DNA of 64,000 bases from an uncultured Candidatus Actinomarina sp. (lineage in GTDB: Bacteria; Actinomycetota; Acidimicrobiia; Actinomarinales; Actinomarinaceae). This document shows positions 27,107 to 36,071 of the stretch, in pieces. The notes below the pieces were generated by a model. It did no database searches and was not told the DNA's origin. It worked only from the letters and a program-made list of their open reading frames with translations. The stretch lies in assembly GCA_902619825.1 (NCBI GenBank), contig CACNFT010000003.1, positions 74,473 to 138,472 on the forward strand, in the 5' to 3' direction. Made by a program: the position numbers and the translations under genes. The first letter of the stretch is position 1, and every line of letters starts with the position of its first letter.

Positions 27107-27767
27107 TACCTTTTTTTGCACAAGCAAAATAATATTCTTGCTCACTTTGAAATTTTGAAGATATATTATCTTTCATATTCAAATAATATAAAGGTTCTCT
27201 AAGACTTTTTACTTTGAAACCTTTCTTTATGATTTCTAAAAATAGCTTGTAGTCTTGTGCGAAATAGAAGTTTTCGTCATAATTTCCACATTCATTAAAC
27301 ACTGATTTCTTAATTAACAGAGTTCCGTGAATAAAAGGGTTTTTAAGTTTCAATATTATACTGTTAGGAATATAAAAACTATAGCCTGGGATTATCCTTC
27401 TCGTATCAATTTCTTTTGCCCTAGTAGTGCAAACGTCGAAATTTTCATTTATTAAATATTTTATTTGTTCTTTAAATCTATTTTTGTCCGAATAATCGTC
27501 GCAATCCTGTCGAGCAAAAAATTCGCCGCTTGCTTTAGTTGCCAGAATATTTAAAGATTTTGTAAGACCTAAATTTTCATTATTTTTAAAAACTTTTATT
27601 CGAGAGTCAGCGTTTTTATAATGATCAAGTATGTCAATTGTTCCATCATTAGAGCCATCATCCATTATTAAAAACTCAAAATCATCATAGGTTTGAACGA
27701 GAATACTTTTTAGTGATCTTTCTAATGTTTCTTCACCATTCAAAACTGACATTAAAACTGAGATCAT
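27078..27767 (-). CDS. Family 2 glycosyltransferase
   Basis: The 229-residue GT2 enzyme begins ISVLMSVLNGEETLERSL, with FLIMDDGSNDGT for nucleotide binding and ARQDCDDYSDKNR carrying the metal-binding DxD (here D-C-D-D). FAQDYKLFLEI contains the Asp that resembles the ED motif near the acceptor site. It is compact, without the C-terminal membrane helices of processive GT2 enzymes, so it is a single-addition transferase. Its start abuts the stop of the upstream GT4 gene (1-base overlap), so the two are co-expressed. Confidence 0.87.
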   Translation of the reverse strand: MISVLMSVLNGEETLERSLKSILVQTYDDFEFLIMDDGSNDGTIDILDHYKNADSRIKVFKNNENLGLTKSLNILATKASGEFFARQDCDDYSDKNRFKEQIKYLINENFDVCTTRAKEIDTRRIIPGYSFYIPNSIILKLKNPFIHGTLLIKKSVFNECGNYDENFYFAQDYKLFLEIIKKGFKVKSLREPLYYLNMKDNISSKFQSEQEYYFACAKKGITPIYNNFS

Positions 27768-28918
27768 TATTTTATCAAATCGTTAAATTTTTTAAGTATT
27801 AGATCTATCTCAAAATTTTTTTTAAAGTAAGCTAATATTTTTTTTCTTTCACTTTCAACAAATTTATCGTCAAACAACAAATACATTTTTGTTATTAAGT
27901 CATCATAATTATATTGTGCAAAACTTAACTTATAATCATCAGGAAAATATTCCTTCATTCCACCAAAATATGGATAGATTGTAGGTATTCCCATTGATAA
28001 AGCTTCGCTTAGTAATCTTGGCTGCCCCTCATACATTCTGGTAGCTGTTACGACTGCTCTTGCTTTACTAATTATTTTTAAAGTCTCCGAGTTATTTAAT
28101 TCATCTAAAAATGTAACATTTTTTAGTTCAAAGCTCTCAAGCATTTTGGAATTTAAGCTCTTTTTTGCTCCTATGATGACTAATTCAAATTCTTTATTTT
28201 CAAACTTGTCCCAACTTTCGAACAAATCATATATTCCCTTTTCTGGAGTTAACTGACCAGCATAAACTAGTGTTTTACTGTCCTTTATATTGTTTAGCCT
28301 TATATTTTCATCAATTTTTATTGGATTATGCAAAACCTCAACATTATTTATTCCCAATTTATTTAGATAATCTTTGTGGAATTTGTTGAGTACAACAATT
28401 GTGTTTTTAGTTGATAACAAAAATTTAAAATACCTTTTACCATACAAAAGAATAAATACTGACTTTAAATAAGAGTTGGTAAAATACTTATTTAAAAATT
28501 GATACTTTTTTTTCTTAAAACCACATCGCGGACAAAAATCAAAATTTTCAATATGACTACTTGCCAAAAAACTCTTAGTGCAATCATATCTAAAGTTATG
28601 AATTTTTAAAATAGTTTGAATTTTGTTTTTTTCTAAAATTTCAAAAATTCCCAAGCTAGCTTTAAACCAGGTGTTGTGGACATATGCTACTTCTGGTTGA
28701 AATTCTTTAATAACTTTTTTAAGTTGTTTGTTTGATCTATAATTCTTCCCATTAAAAAAAGATATAAAGTCAAAAATATTTAAGATTTTCGTATTTTGAA
28801 ATTCTACGTATTTAACTTCATAATTGTTTTTTAATAAACTAACTTCTTCTTTAATATTGGCGTCTTCTCCACCAAAATTTGTATATTTTGTGTGTATTAC
28901 AATTACTTTTTTTTTCAA
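27767..28918 (-). CDS. Family 4 glycosyltransferase with a CxxC insert
   Basis: The 383-residue GT4 enzyme opens KVIVIHTKYTNFGGEDANIKE, the usual glycine-rich loop. Around residue 120-145 an insert RYDCTK ... DFCPRCGFKKKK carries three cysteines that may bind zinc, a feature of one GT4 subgroup. The donor domain shows LVYAGQLTPEKGIYDL, LVIIGAKKS and VTATRMYEGQPRLLSEALSMG with the E-x7-E pattern. It lies between a GT-like gene (7 bases upstream) and a GT2 (1-base overlap downstream), forming a three-gene transcript. Confidence 0.85.
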   Translation of the reverse strand: MKKKVIVIHTKYTNFGGEDANIKEEVSLLKNNYEVKYVEFQNTKILNIFDFISFFNGKNYRSNKQLKKVIKEFQPEVAYVHNTWFKASLGIFEILEKNKIQTILKIHNFRYDCTKSFLASSHIENFDFCPRCGFKKKKYQFLNKYFTNSYLKSVFILLYGKRYFKFLLSTKNTIVVLNKFHKDYLNKLGINNVEVLHNPIKIDENIRLNNIKDSKTLVYAGQLTPEKGIYDLFESWDKFENKEFELVIIGAKKSLNSKMLESFELKNVTFLDELNNSETLKIISKARAVVTATRMYEGQPRLLSEALSMGIPTIYPYFGGMKEYFPDDYKLSFAQYNYDDLITKMYLLFDDKFVESERKKILAYFKKNFEIDLILKKFNDLIK

Positions 28919-28925
28919 ATTAATC

Positions 28926-29804
28926 CTATTTTATAAATAATTTTTGCTTAAAGTCATTCTTAATTGTTTTCATAAAATAGACTATTTTTTCTTTAAACGT
29001 TAGAGTGTGGAATCTTACATGTTCAGCTGGAGCTGGAATAACCCAATCACTCAAGATATCTAAGTTTTCAAAGTTGGAATTAAATAAAATATGTTCAGAA
29101 ACATGCTCTGGATTGCTTTTGTCAGTCATATACTCGATTTGTAAAAGTTTGTTGTTAATCAGTTTATACATTCCTGCTCCACCAAATGCACTTATTACAT
29201 TAAAGTTTTTAGATTTTATTTTTTTTTCTGTCAGCTGTTTTCTAAATATTAAAAAATAATTCAAAAAGAAACTTCCAAAAAATATTACTTTTTTTATTTT
29301 ATGAATAAGTAGTGATGAATTTAGATTGTGCCATCCCTTTGCTCTTAATGCAAAAATATCATAATAATTTGGTGAACTAATTGGAAAAATCGCATCATAT
29401 GTATTTTGATTTACAAAGGAAGTTAAAATTTTATGAAAGGATTCAATGTCTGTTAATTCAAAAAGATTTACGTCTAAATCAATTGGAATATAAATTAAGT
29501 TGTCATAATTTTTTAACTTTAATTCATCAAGACATAAATTTCTTGAAAGAGTTATCCTTTCAATTCTCGAATTATAATTTTTTTCTAAATCATCTAAATC
29601 CCTGTAAACAATAAATTCATTATCTTTTTCATATTTAGATATTATTTCTTTCGTGCCATCTGATGAGTCTGAATCAACAATAAAAAGACTAATGTTTACA
29701 TCTTTATAATTATTCCTCATTGAGAAAATTTGTTTTATGTTTTCCTCAATTGTATTTATACAATTTTTTGACAAACCACAAAAAGCTACATTTAAATTGG
29801 TCAT
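28926..29804 (-). CDS. Putative glycosyltransferase, GT-A-like
   Basis: The 292-residue protein begins LNVAFCGLSKNCINTIEENI, has LFIVDSDSSDGTKEII as a nucleotide-binding strand and YIPIDLDVNLFEL with a DxD metal motif near residue 110. The order resembles GT2 and the GT69-type transferases. FGGAGMYKL in the second half matches a common acceptor-site loop, and HVSEHILF is typical of the distal catalytic region. It heads a minus-strand operon with a GT4 and a GT2. The family is uncertain but a transferase role is likely. Confidence 0.6.
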   Translation of the reverse strand: MTNLNVAFCGLSKNCINTIEENIKQIFSMRNNYKDVNISLFIVDSDSSDGTKEIISKYEKDNEFIVYRDLDDLEKNYNSRIERITLSRNLCLDELKLKNYDNLIYIPIDLDVNLFELTDIESFHKILTSFVNQNTYDAIFPISSPNYYDIFALRAKGWHNLNSSLLIHKIKKVIFFGSFFLNYFLIFRKQLTEKKIKSKNFNVISAFGGAGMYKLINNKLLQIEYMTDKSNPEHVSEHILFNSNFENLDILSDWVIPAPAEHVRFHTLTFKEKIVYFMKTIKNDFKQKLFIK

Positions 29805-29883
29805 AACGTATCTCTTTGTAATTTTATTAATAGATAATTGTTAATGTTGGTGAAAAATTATTAAAAAAATAGTTAAATAAGAT

Positions 29884-31593
29884 TTATGGAATTGTTATCT
29901 CTATCAAATCACCTTGGCCAGTGGTCACAAGAGTCTTGTTAGGATCTTCTGGATGAACAATTAGGGCTGTAATGTATGAATCAAACTCCAAAGGTAAGGG
30001 AAATTGAAAAAGCTCATCATTTTTAAAGTCATATACAAACAATTCTTTGCTAAGATAGTCAGCAAAAATATAGTGTTCATAATATTTACCATTTGAATCA
30101 CTGACCACATCTCCACCAATTAATGCTGCCCTGTATACTTCGCTTCCATTATGGCTATAAAATACTTGTGGTTTAGATGAATTTAATGTTGCATACTCAT
30201 CAAGGTTAACGGGTGTTTCATTATCCCAAAAATATAATGGAAAGTAAGTAAATGATGTATTTTTTAGATCACCTTCATAAATAGGCCAACCAAAAAAACT
30301 TGGTCCTGATGATTGATCTAAATCTACAACATTTACCTCTTCTGTAGTATTGAATCCTATGTCAGGAACGAAAAGAAAGTTTTTATAGATAGAAGTTTTC
30401 CAGGGATTTCTCAATCCAAAAGCAACAATATTGTTAAGTGGAGCTGTTTTATTTGTATCACTTATCAATGGTATTTCACCATTTGTAAATGCTTTTTCAA
30501 GTAAAATTACTTTTCCTTTATAGGAAGTTGTATCATTTGAGTTAAATCCATTTCCCATATCGCCTATTGACAAAAGAAAGTCTTGAAAATAGTCTGACCA
30601 AATTATATTTCCAGAATAATGACAGCAGTCGTTGCTTGGAATGTTTAGAATTACTTCTGGTTCAAACTCGTCAGTAATTTTTGGATATTTTTCAACAACT
30701 AAGCTGTTATCAAGACCGCTATATGTTGTAAGAAAAAAATTTTCGTTGGGTTCGAATGCTATTCCAAATAATCCGCTTTCAAAATAATTTTCAGGATCGT
30801 AAAATACTTTTTCTTTTAAATCAAGAAATAGTTCTTTTTGATTTGTATCTAGATCAAGAGTGTAGATTTCACCCTCACTTTTTAAAATGTATAGTTTGCC
30901 ATCGTTAAAAAGTAAATTCGAAGTCCTTTCGCTAAAGTTTTGTAAAACACTAAAGCTTGAACCCTTTCTACATTCAACAAAATTTGGGCTTCCTAACCAA
31001 GAAGCACAATCATTTTCATCTTCATATAAAACACCAACTGGTAGGGAGGACTCTATTATATCGGTTTCTTCCTCGTTTACTACAACCTCAACTTCAGCAC
31101 TGTCTCCATTGCCAAAAAATAAAATACTTAAGCTTAAAGGTATCAAAAACAAAAATGCGTATCTTCCTATTGTTGAACTGGAGTCTCTTTTAAGTAAGAA
31201 CATAATTCCAGTAAATAAAAGCGGATACAATAAAATACTAAAAATTAGTATGGCTCTTGATAAGTTATATGCTCTAAATAAATATAAAAATCCAAATAGC
31301 ACTGTTGTATTTATAAAAAATAATTTTACAAAATTATTAATAATACTCTTGAATTCATTGCTGTTAAATGATTTTTCTACACTGATAAAAATTATAATTG
31401 AAGAGAATATTGCGACCGTAATTGAAATTATGTTATAAGTAATACTGAAACTGTATGGAAAACCAATTCTTTCAAAATCAGATAATATGTTATTAAAATT
31501 TTGTCTTGTTGCTTCAAAATTGCTTCGAGCGAAATAATCGGTTAAAAATTTGTAAAATGAAAAATTTGTTATAAAAAGTGTAATTAATTTCAT
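29884..31593 (-). CDS. Membrane-anchored glucose/sorbosone dehydrogenase-like beta-propeller
   Basis: The 569-residue protein combines about four membrane helices (roughly residues 48-163) with a long outer domain. The propeller part shows NLLFNDGKLYIL, ESGLFGIAFEPN, HYSGNIIW, LSIGDMGNG and VAFGLRNPWKTS; GLRNPW and the histidine before SGN are hallmarks of the soluble PQQ-dependent aldose dehydrogenase (GSDH/YliI) family. The membrane part is unusual for that family. By eye it resembles the N-terminal helices of the glycosylphosphotransferase at 36917 (shared FLYLFR/FYVFR, LSR/VSR and SSTIGR/SSILGR segments). It may bind or oxidise the surface glycan outside the cell. It is transcribed alone. 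Confidence 0.75.
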   Translation of the reverse strand: MKLITLFITNFSFYKFLTDYFARSNFEATRQNFNNILSDFERIGFPYSFSITYNIISITVAIFSSIIIFISVEKSFNSNEFKSIINNFVKLFFINTTVLFGFLYLFRAYNLSRAILIFSILLYPLLFTGIMFLLKRDSSSTIGRYAFLFLIPLSLSILFFGNGDSAEVEVVVNEEETDIIESSLPVGVLYEDENDCASWLGSPNFVECRKGSSFSVLQNFSERTSNLLFNDGKLYILKSEGEIYTLDLDTNQKELFLDLKEKVFYDPENYFESGLFGIAFEPNENFFLTTYSGLDNSLVVEKYPKITDEFEPEVILNIPSNDCCHYSGNIIWSDYFQDFLLSIGDMGNGFNSNDTTSYKGKVILLEKAFTNGEIPLISDTNKTAPLNNIVAFGLRNPWKTSIYKNFLFVPDIGFNTTEEVNVVDLDQSSGPSFFGWPIYEGDLKNTSFTYFPLYFWDNETPVNLDEYATLNSSKPQVFYSHNGSEVYRAALIGGDVVSDSNGKYYEHYIFADYLSKELFVYDFKNDELFQFPLPLEFDSYITALIVHPEDPNKTLVTTGQGDLIEITIP

Positions 31594-31650
31594 ATTTAAT
31601 TATGATTTAAAATTGTTTTTATGTAAAAACTACAACACAAATTTTTTTAA

Positions 31651-32484
31651 TTACAATTCTAAAATTTTTTCCTCGATAGTCTTAAATGATTCTTCAGTAT
31701 TGTCTTTTTCTTGAAATGAAATGCTGTCTCGTCTTTTTCGATGAAAATGATAATGTTGTCTTCTTGTTTCTATATAATTGTTGTTTTTAAGCCATAAATA
31801 CGAAATTAAAAACTGATCAGCAGCAAAAAGTAATCTTTCAGAAAAAGAGAGGCCTTCTTTCATAGTTGATAAAAAATTGGGTTTATAGACAATAAAATTT
31901 CCGATATTTATAAGCCATCTAGAATTTTTTTGTTTCGTAATCTTTACTTCATTTAAAATTGACTTTTTAATAAGATCCTTATCAAATCTAAAATTTTTAT
32001 CTTGAAATATAACTCTATACTTTGTTCCATTATGGACTTTGCTTAAGGGAATGCTGAGATAAGGTTTTTGATAAAATTGATAAATTTTTGATGGTAAATA
32101 TAAACTATCTTCATTGAATAATTTTAAAAGATCATATTTGATAAACTTGTCTAAATTTCTCATTGGGATATTATCAGAATCAATTTGGTAAACTATTTCC
32201 TTTGAGCAATTTTCTATAGCAATATATTTATTTACAAAAGGACCACGTCTTTCCAAATTATTAACAAATTTTATTTTTTTATCTGGATATTTTTTTTGGA
32301 ATTTTTCAACTGTTTTCAGATATATTTCTTTTTCTTGAACGTTTGAGGCATCATCACTTATCACAACCTCAGTTACAATCTCATTTTTTAAGGAGCTTGA
32401 TAAAAGTTGTTCTAGGTATTTAGAAGAATTATAAGTTGGTATTGCGATACTTATATTTTGGCTTTCGAAAGTTTTTTTATTCAT
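31651..32484 (-). CDS. Family 2 glycosyltransferase
   Basis: The 277-residue GT2 enzyme has ISIAIPTYNSSKYLEQLL, TEVVISDDASN for nucleotide binding and YQIDSDNIPM with the DxD metal motif. ERRGPFVNKYIAIENC is the usual helix between them. The C-terminal part (SERLLFAADQFLISYLW) matches the acceptor and base region. The final 30 residues are charged and could be a coil. It is monocistronic on the minus strand, with the GT11 gene divergent beyond a 165-base gap. Confidence 0.83.
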   Translation of the reverse strand: MNKKTFESQNISIAIPTYNSSKYLEQLLSSSLKNEIVTEVVISDDASNVQEKEIYLKTVEKFQKKYPDKKIKFVNNLERRGPFVNKYIAIENCSKEIVYQIDSDNIPMRNLDKFIKYDLLKLFNEDSLYLPSKIYQFYQKPYLSIPLSKVHNGTKYRVIFQDKNFRFDKDLIKKSILNEVKITKQKNSRWLINIGNFIVYKPNFLSTMKEGLSFSERLLFAADQFLISYLWLKNNNYIETRRQHYHFHRKRRDSISFQEKDNTEESFKTIEEKILEL

Positions 32485-32649
32485 AGATTAATTTATTTAT
32501 CTTTTAAGTGTAATTATTATTTCATTCTTGTTAAACTTTTAAAAAAATTCATACTCAAGATTTTTAGTGCTTTGCAAATTTAAAGATTTCTTTATACCAT
32601 TCAAATAAATATTGTTGATTCAAATTTTAAGATAGGAAGAAAATCAATA

Positions 32650-33495
32650 ATGGAAAAAGCAATAGTTTATTTAAAGGGGGGCTTTGGAAACCAACTCTTT
32701 CAATTATCGTTCGCTAACTATTTGCGTAGTAATGGTGTGAATGTAAAAATAAACTTAGAATTTTTTAGAAACTTGGGAGATAATACTCCACGAGAATTAA
32801 TACTGCCTCTATCTTTTTTTGATTTTAAATCACAAAATTATTTTTCAAAAAAAATATTTGATGTAAACATTTTTTTGGCTAATAGTTCATTAATTAATAA
32901 GCTTCAACTTGACTCAATATTTGAGAACTTTAGATTTACTAAAGATGATGAAGGTTTAAGCAAAATTTCTTCAAAAACTGGATATTTTGATGGGTATTGG
33001 AAATCAATGAAATATATAGATTTTAGTAGTGAATTTATTTTTGATTCAATAAGTAAAAATGAAAATATAAATAAAGGGCTCAATGGGAGTTCTGAATTAG
33101 CCATGGTTCATGTCCGTAGAGGAGATTTTATAGACAATGGATGGGACTTGGATATTAATTATTATGAGAAAAGCTTAAATGGATTAGATAAGAAAATAAA
33201 ATTTGATATTTTTACAGATGACCCAAAGTGGGTCAAAAGTAAAAAAATATTTAAAAATGCAGAGAATATATATTCTAAGAATAACCAACTTGATAATGAA
33301 AAAATAGATACAATATTGACATTTTCCGAAATGCTAAAATATAAACATTTTATTGTAGGAAACAGTTCTTTTGCTTTTTGGGCAGCATATTTAAAAAGTG
33401 ACATAAATTCTTATGTTACTGTTCCAGACCCATGGTTTAAAAATCATAATCATCCGGTTTTACGAAAAACAAACTGGCATACAATTAAAAATTAA
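32650..33495 (+). CDS. Alpha-1,2-fucosyltransferase (GT11)
   Basis: The 281-residue protein transfers L-fucose from GDP-fucose to a glycan. IVYLKGGFGNQLFQLSFANYL is the N-terminal GGLGNQLFQ-type motif of GT11. MVHVRRGDFIDN is the diagnostic HxRRGDY/F motif binding the GDP diphosphate, and FDIFTDDPKWV and FIVGNSSFAFWAAYL complete the fingerprint. The length is typical of bacterial FutC/WbgL-like enzymes. Together with gmd and fcl it indicates a fucosylated surface glycan. The 165-base upstream region (32485-32649) holds no ORF; it is AT-rich and must carry the promoter. Confidence 0.92.
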   Translation: MEKAIVYLKGGFGNQLFQLSFANYLRSNGVNVKINLEFFRNLGDNTPRELILPLSFFDFKSQNYFSKKIFDVNIFLANSSLINKLQLDSIFENFRFTKDDEGLSKISSKTGYFDGYWKSMKYIDFSSEFIFDSISKNENINKGLNGSSELAMVHVRRGDFIDNGWDLDINYYEKSLNGLDKKIKFDIFTDDPKWVKSKKIFKNAENIYSKNNQLDNEKIDTILTFSEMLKYKHFIVGNSSFAFWAAYLKSDINSYVTVPDPWFKNHNHPVLRKTNWHTIKN

Positions 33496-34085
33496 TCAAT
33501 AGCTTTCCATAAATGAATTGATGCAATCGTTTTATAAGGAGACCATTTGTTTGCATAGCTATCATATTTATCCCAACTACTATTTTTTTTAATCATGCCA
33601 TATTTGTTCATAGCAAGTCTCAAACCGGCGTCTCTAGATGAAAAAATATCTAATTCTCCAATACAGAAAATTTCAAACATGTTGACTGACCATGGACCAA
33701 TACCAAAAACATTTAGTAAATTACTTCTAAGGTCGTTACCATCTAATGTTGTTAAATCACTAAAACTTTTACTGATAAAAAGTTCTGAAAGTTCCTTTAT
33801 TGTTTTTGCTTTGTTTGTACTTAAACCTAACGTTTTAATTTCACCGATACTGAGATTATCAAAATGTTTTTCATTTAAGTAAACGGTATTAAAACTTTCT
33901 TTAATTTGTTTAAAAATAGAATCTGCAGCTTTTGTAGATATAAATTGAGAAACCACTATTCCAACGAGAGAGTCAAATTGATTTTTTTTATTTGTCTTAA
34001 AAGGAATATGCCCATTTATATCAATTATTCTTTTTAATTTTTTATCCTTTTGTCTTAGATATTCTTCTTTTTTTGAAAATTTCAA
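33492..34085 (-). CDS. HhH-GPD DNA glycosylase (AlkA/MagIII-like)
   Basis: The 197-residue protein is a base-excision repair glycosylase that removes alkylated purines such as 3-methyladenine. FGIGPWSVNMFEIFCIG is the helix-hairpin-helix with its G-P-W segment, and DIFSSRDAGLRLAM provides the catalytic aspartate at the position equivalent to Asp238 of AlkA. It lacks the AlkA N-terminal domain and C-terminal iron-sulfur cysteines. It is not a glycan enzyme, so the island's glycosyltransferase cassette effectively ends here. It shares a 4-base stop overlap with the convergent fucosyltransferase. Confidence 0.85.
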   Translation of the reverse strand: MKFSKKEEYLRQKDKKLKRIIDINGHIPFKTNKKNQFDSLVGIVVSQFISTKAADSIFKQIKESFNTVYLNEKHFDNLSIGEIKTLGLSTNKAKTIKELSELFISKSFSDLTTLDGNDLRSNLLNVFGIGPWSVNMFEIFCIGELDIFSSRDAGLRLAMNKYGMIKKNSSWDKYDSYANKWSPYKTIASIHLWKAID

Positions 34086-34098
34086 TTAAAAATAAAAT

Positions 34099-34323
34099 CT
34101 ATAGTATTTTTAAAAATTGTAAGATGCGAAAAATTATGTAAAGTATAATCCAAAATACGAAAATCGCTGCAACAACCATTAAAGGATCAGTGTCTTTAGG
34201 AATATACGTGATAACAGTAACTCCTACAAACAAACCAAAAGTAATAAATTGGATAAACATAGATTTTTTCCCTTTTCCAAATTTTTTACTGATAAATTCA
34301 GTTATAAAATTAAAAATGTGCAT
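34099..34323 (-). CDS. Small two-helix membrane protein
   Basis: The 74-residue protein is not recognised. After a basic N-terminal stretch (ISKKFGKGKKS) there are two hydrophobic helices, IQFITFGLFVGVTVITYI and PLMVVAAIFVFWIILYIIF, joined by a short polar turn (PKDTDP). It lies 13 bases upstream of the DNA glycosylase gene on the same strand and might share its transcript. No functional motif is visible. Confidence 0.5.
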   Translation of the reverse strand: MHIFNFITEFISKKFGKGKKSMFIQFITFGLFVGVTVITYIPKDTDPLMVVAAIFVFWIILYIIFRILQFLKIL

Positions 34324-34338
34324 TGTTTTTTAAATTCT

Positions 34339-34449
34339 TTATTTCTTAGGTCTAATTTTTAACATTATTTTTTCTTTCATAATAATTTCTTTATCAATAA
34401 ATTGATTCTGCATTTCGACAAACCATGTATTTCCAACTTTATTTATCAT
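34339..34449 (-). CDS. Possible 36-residue small protein
   Basis: A short ORF fills most of the 140-base gap between two minus-strand genes. It begins MINKVGNTWFVEMQ and ends in a lysine-rich stretch (LKIRPKK). It lies 14 bases after the stop of the gene at 34464 and 15 bases before the next start. Codon use is like its neighbours. There is no clear ribosome-binding site and no recognised domain, so it may be chance. Confidence 0.25.
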   Translation of the reverse strand: MINKVGNTWFVEMQNQFIDKEIIMKEKIMLKIRPKK

Positions 34450-34463
34450 TAGTTAGGACCAAC

Positions 34464-35111
34464 TCAACATTTGAAATTTATAATAAGGATATTTTTTTCT
34501 ACACTCCAACTTAGATTATTTTTCTTTATCCAATATATTAATTCACGATGATCAGGATAATTTACTTTATTTGATTTTGGATAATTCTTATTAAATATTC
34601 TGAAATCATCAATTAAAATATTCACTCTTTTAAATTTGTAAAGATATTTCTCTATTATTTCTAATTCAAATAAAATCGGTGAGTGATGTTTGCCTTCAAA
34701 AGTATCCGCACCTGAGTAGTGACCATCAAGCCAAAAAGAAATTTTATCAATGTTAATTTTAGAAATGACTTTTTCAAGATTTTCCTCTGAAGTTCCATGA
34801 ATTAAAGTTATATTTTTTTCTTTAGAAAGTATTTCTTTGGCGGCATTGAAGTATTTTTTACTTGGCTCAATTGTGTAAACATGTTGAGCTATGTTTGAAA
34901 GATATTTGGAAGTTTCCCCTAAATATGTTCCAGTTTCTACCCAAGCCCCATTACTAAAATTATATGTTCGAAAAAGTTTTTCTTTAAAAACTCTTGAAGC
35001 AGATTTATTGTATCTTGAAAGCTTATCAAATGAATAAAGTCTCGAAATAAATAATATATAGATTTTTGAATTCAATAAATGCTGCATAAAATTTATTATT
35101 TTTTGTTTCAT
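34464..35111 (-). CDS. Rossmann-fold methyltransferase-like protein
   Basis: The 215-residue protein has AWVETGTYLGETSKYL, which resembles class I methyltransferase motif I, followed by VYTIEPSKKYFNAA with the ribose-binding glutamate. NITLIHGTSEENL and ISFWLDGHYSGADTF continue the fold; the WLDGHYSG segment is shared by a family found in glycan and natural-product loci (TylF/cephalosporin-hydroxylase-like). HSPILFELEIIEKYL follows. The gene is 10 bases downstream of another Rossmann-type gene, so they form a pair next to the tRNA-Phe element. The methyl acceptor is unknown. Confidence 0.6.
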   Translation of the reverse strand: MKQKIINFMQHLLNSKIYILFISRLYSFDKLSRYNKSASRVFKEKLFRTYNFSNGAWVETGTYLGETSKYLSNIAQHVYTIEPSKKYFNAAKEILSKEKNITLIHGTSEENLEKVISKINIDKISFWLDGHYSGADTFEGKHHSPILFELEIIEKYLYKFKRVNILIDDFRIFNKNYPKSNKVNYPDHRELIYWIKKNNLSWSVEKNILIINFKC

Positions 35112-35121
35112 ATTTAATTCT

Positions 35122-36024
35122 TTAGTTCAGCTCAACAAATGATATATAGTTATAATTAAACATTCTATCTGGTGACTCCTTTTCAAATTTTTCAAACTCT
35201 GTTGAGAATTTAGAATCTTTTATTTCTGCAAACAATGGTTCAAGTGCTCGATATTTGCCATCCCATCCACTTACTCCCCATTTTTGATTTTTGTATAAAT
35301 ATATTGGCTGGATTTCATAATAATTTTTAACAATTTTTCTAAATAAAACTTTGTCGACTAAATTTGGTTTTCTTAATTTATTTTGCACATGGTGATAATG
35401 GGTTAGAAAATAAGGCCACGTTGTATTTGCTGTTGTTAACCTGTTTTGTAAGTTTTTTGGTAAGAATTTAAATTTTTCAAACTTATTTTTATATTTATAA
35501 CCTGGCACCATATCGGTAATAGGTTGTCCGTAGTCTGAAAGAATTTTTCTTATCGAGTAAGAATCACCATGTCCAGGAGGGTAATTATCTTCAAATATAG
35601 CATATCTAATACCCCAAGCATTCAAAAACTTGAGTCTATGCATAACATTTGTATGGTCATCAAAAAATACTATCGTTTTGTTGGTATCTAAATCCTCAAA
35701 AGAAATATCTTCTATATCGCCCTCTACATAGTTTGTATTTGAATTTTTGGAAATATATAATCTATTGCTTAAATCTAGATCTACAGAAATCAAATCAATA
35801 TCTGGAATCGAATTTTCAATCAACCAGGTACTGTGGCCTTGCGCTATTCCAGATTCAATAACATGCGAAATATTCAATTTCTTAAGTAAAGCATAGACTG
35901 CAAAAGAGTGATTTATACCCATACCCATTTTGTTATTTTTAATTGGCCTTAAGTTATATACCTCAATAAATTCCGGTAAATACTTTAACAATTCTTTATT
36001 AGAAAAAAATTTATTAAGTTCCAT
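35122..36024 (-). CDS. Rossmann-fold protein, possible methyltransferase
   Basis: The track start at 36078 reads through a tRNA fragment, so its first 18 residues are not real protein. The true start is the ATG at 36024 (MELNKFFSNKELL), giving 300 residues. HVIESGIAQGHSTWLIE resembles the SAM-binding motif I, LISVDLDLSN the second strand, and IVFFDDHTNVMHRL and AIFEDNYPPGHGDS the catalytic-side strands. This resembles the TylF/CmcI-like group that needs a metal and acidic residues. The start codon overlaps the first base of the tRNA-Phe repeat, so its promoter lies inside the mobile segment. Confidence 0.55.
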   Translation of the reverse strand: MELNKFFSNKELLKYLPEFIEVYNLRPIKNNKMGMGINHSFAVYALLKKLNISHVIESGIAQGHSTWLIENSIPDIDLISVDLDLSNRLYISKNSNTNYVEGDIEDISFEDLDTNKTIVFFDDHTNVMHRLKFLNAWGIRYAIFEDNYPPGHGDSYSIRKILSDYGQPITDMVPGYKYKNKFEKFKFLPKNLQNRLTTANTTWPYFLTHYHHVQNKLRKPNLVDKVLFRKIVKNYYEIQPIYLYKNQKWGVSGWDGKYRALEPLFAEIKDSKFSTEFEKFEKESPDRMFNYNYISFVELN

Positions 36025-36071
36025 TGTGGCCAGAAGCAGAATCGAACTGCCGACCCCTTGTTTTTCAGACA
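36024..36071. repeat. Truncated tRNA-Phe 3' copy (att-like direct repeat)
   Basis: The sequence ttgtggccagaagcagaatc and its continuation match the intact tRNA-Phe gene for 47 of 48 bases. The match then stops abruptly within the anticodon arm (agaca then gagg here, agtg in the intact gene). The fragment cannot form a tRNA because the D arm and 5' acceptor strand are missing. It is best read as the displaced attachment-site half left by integration. Confidence 0.85.
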
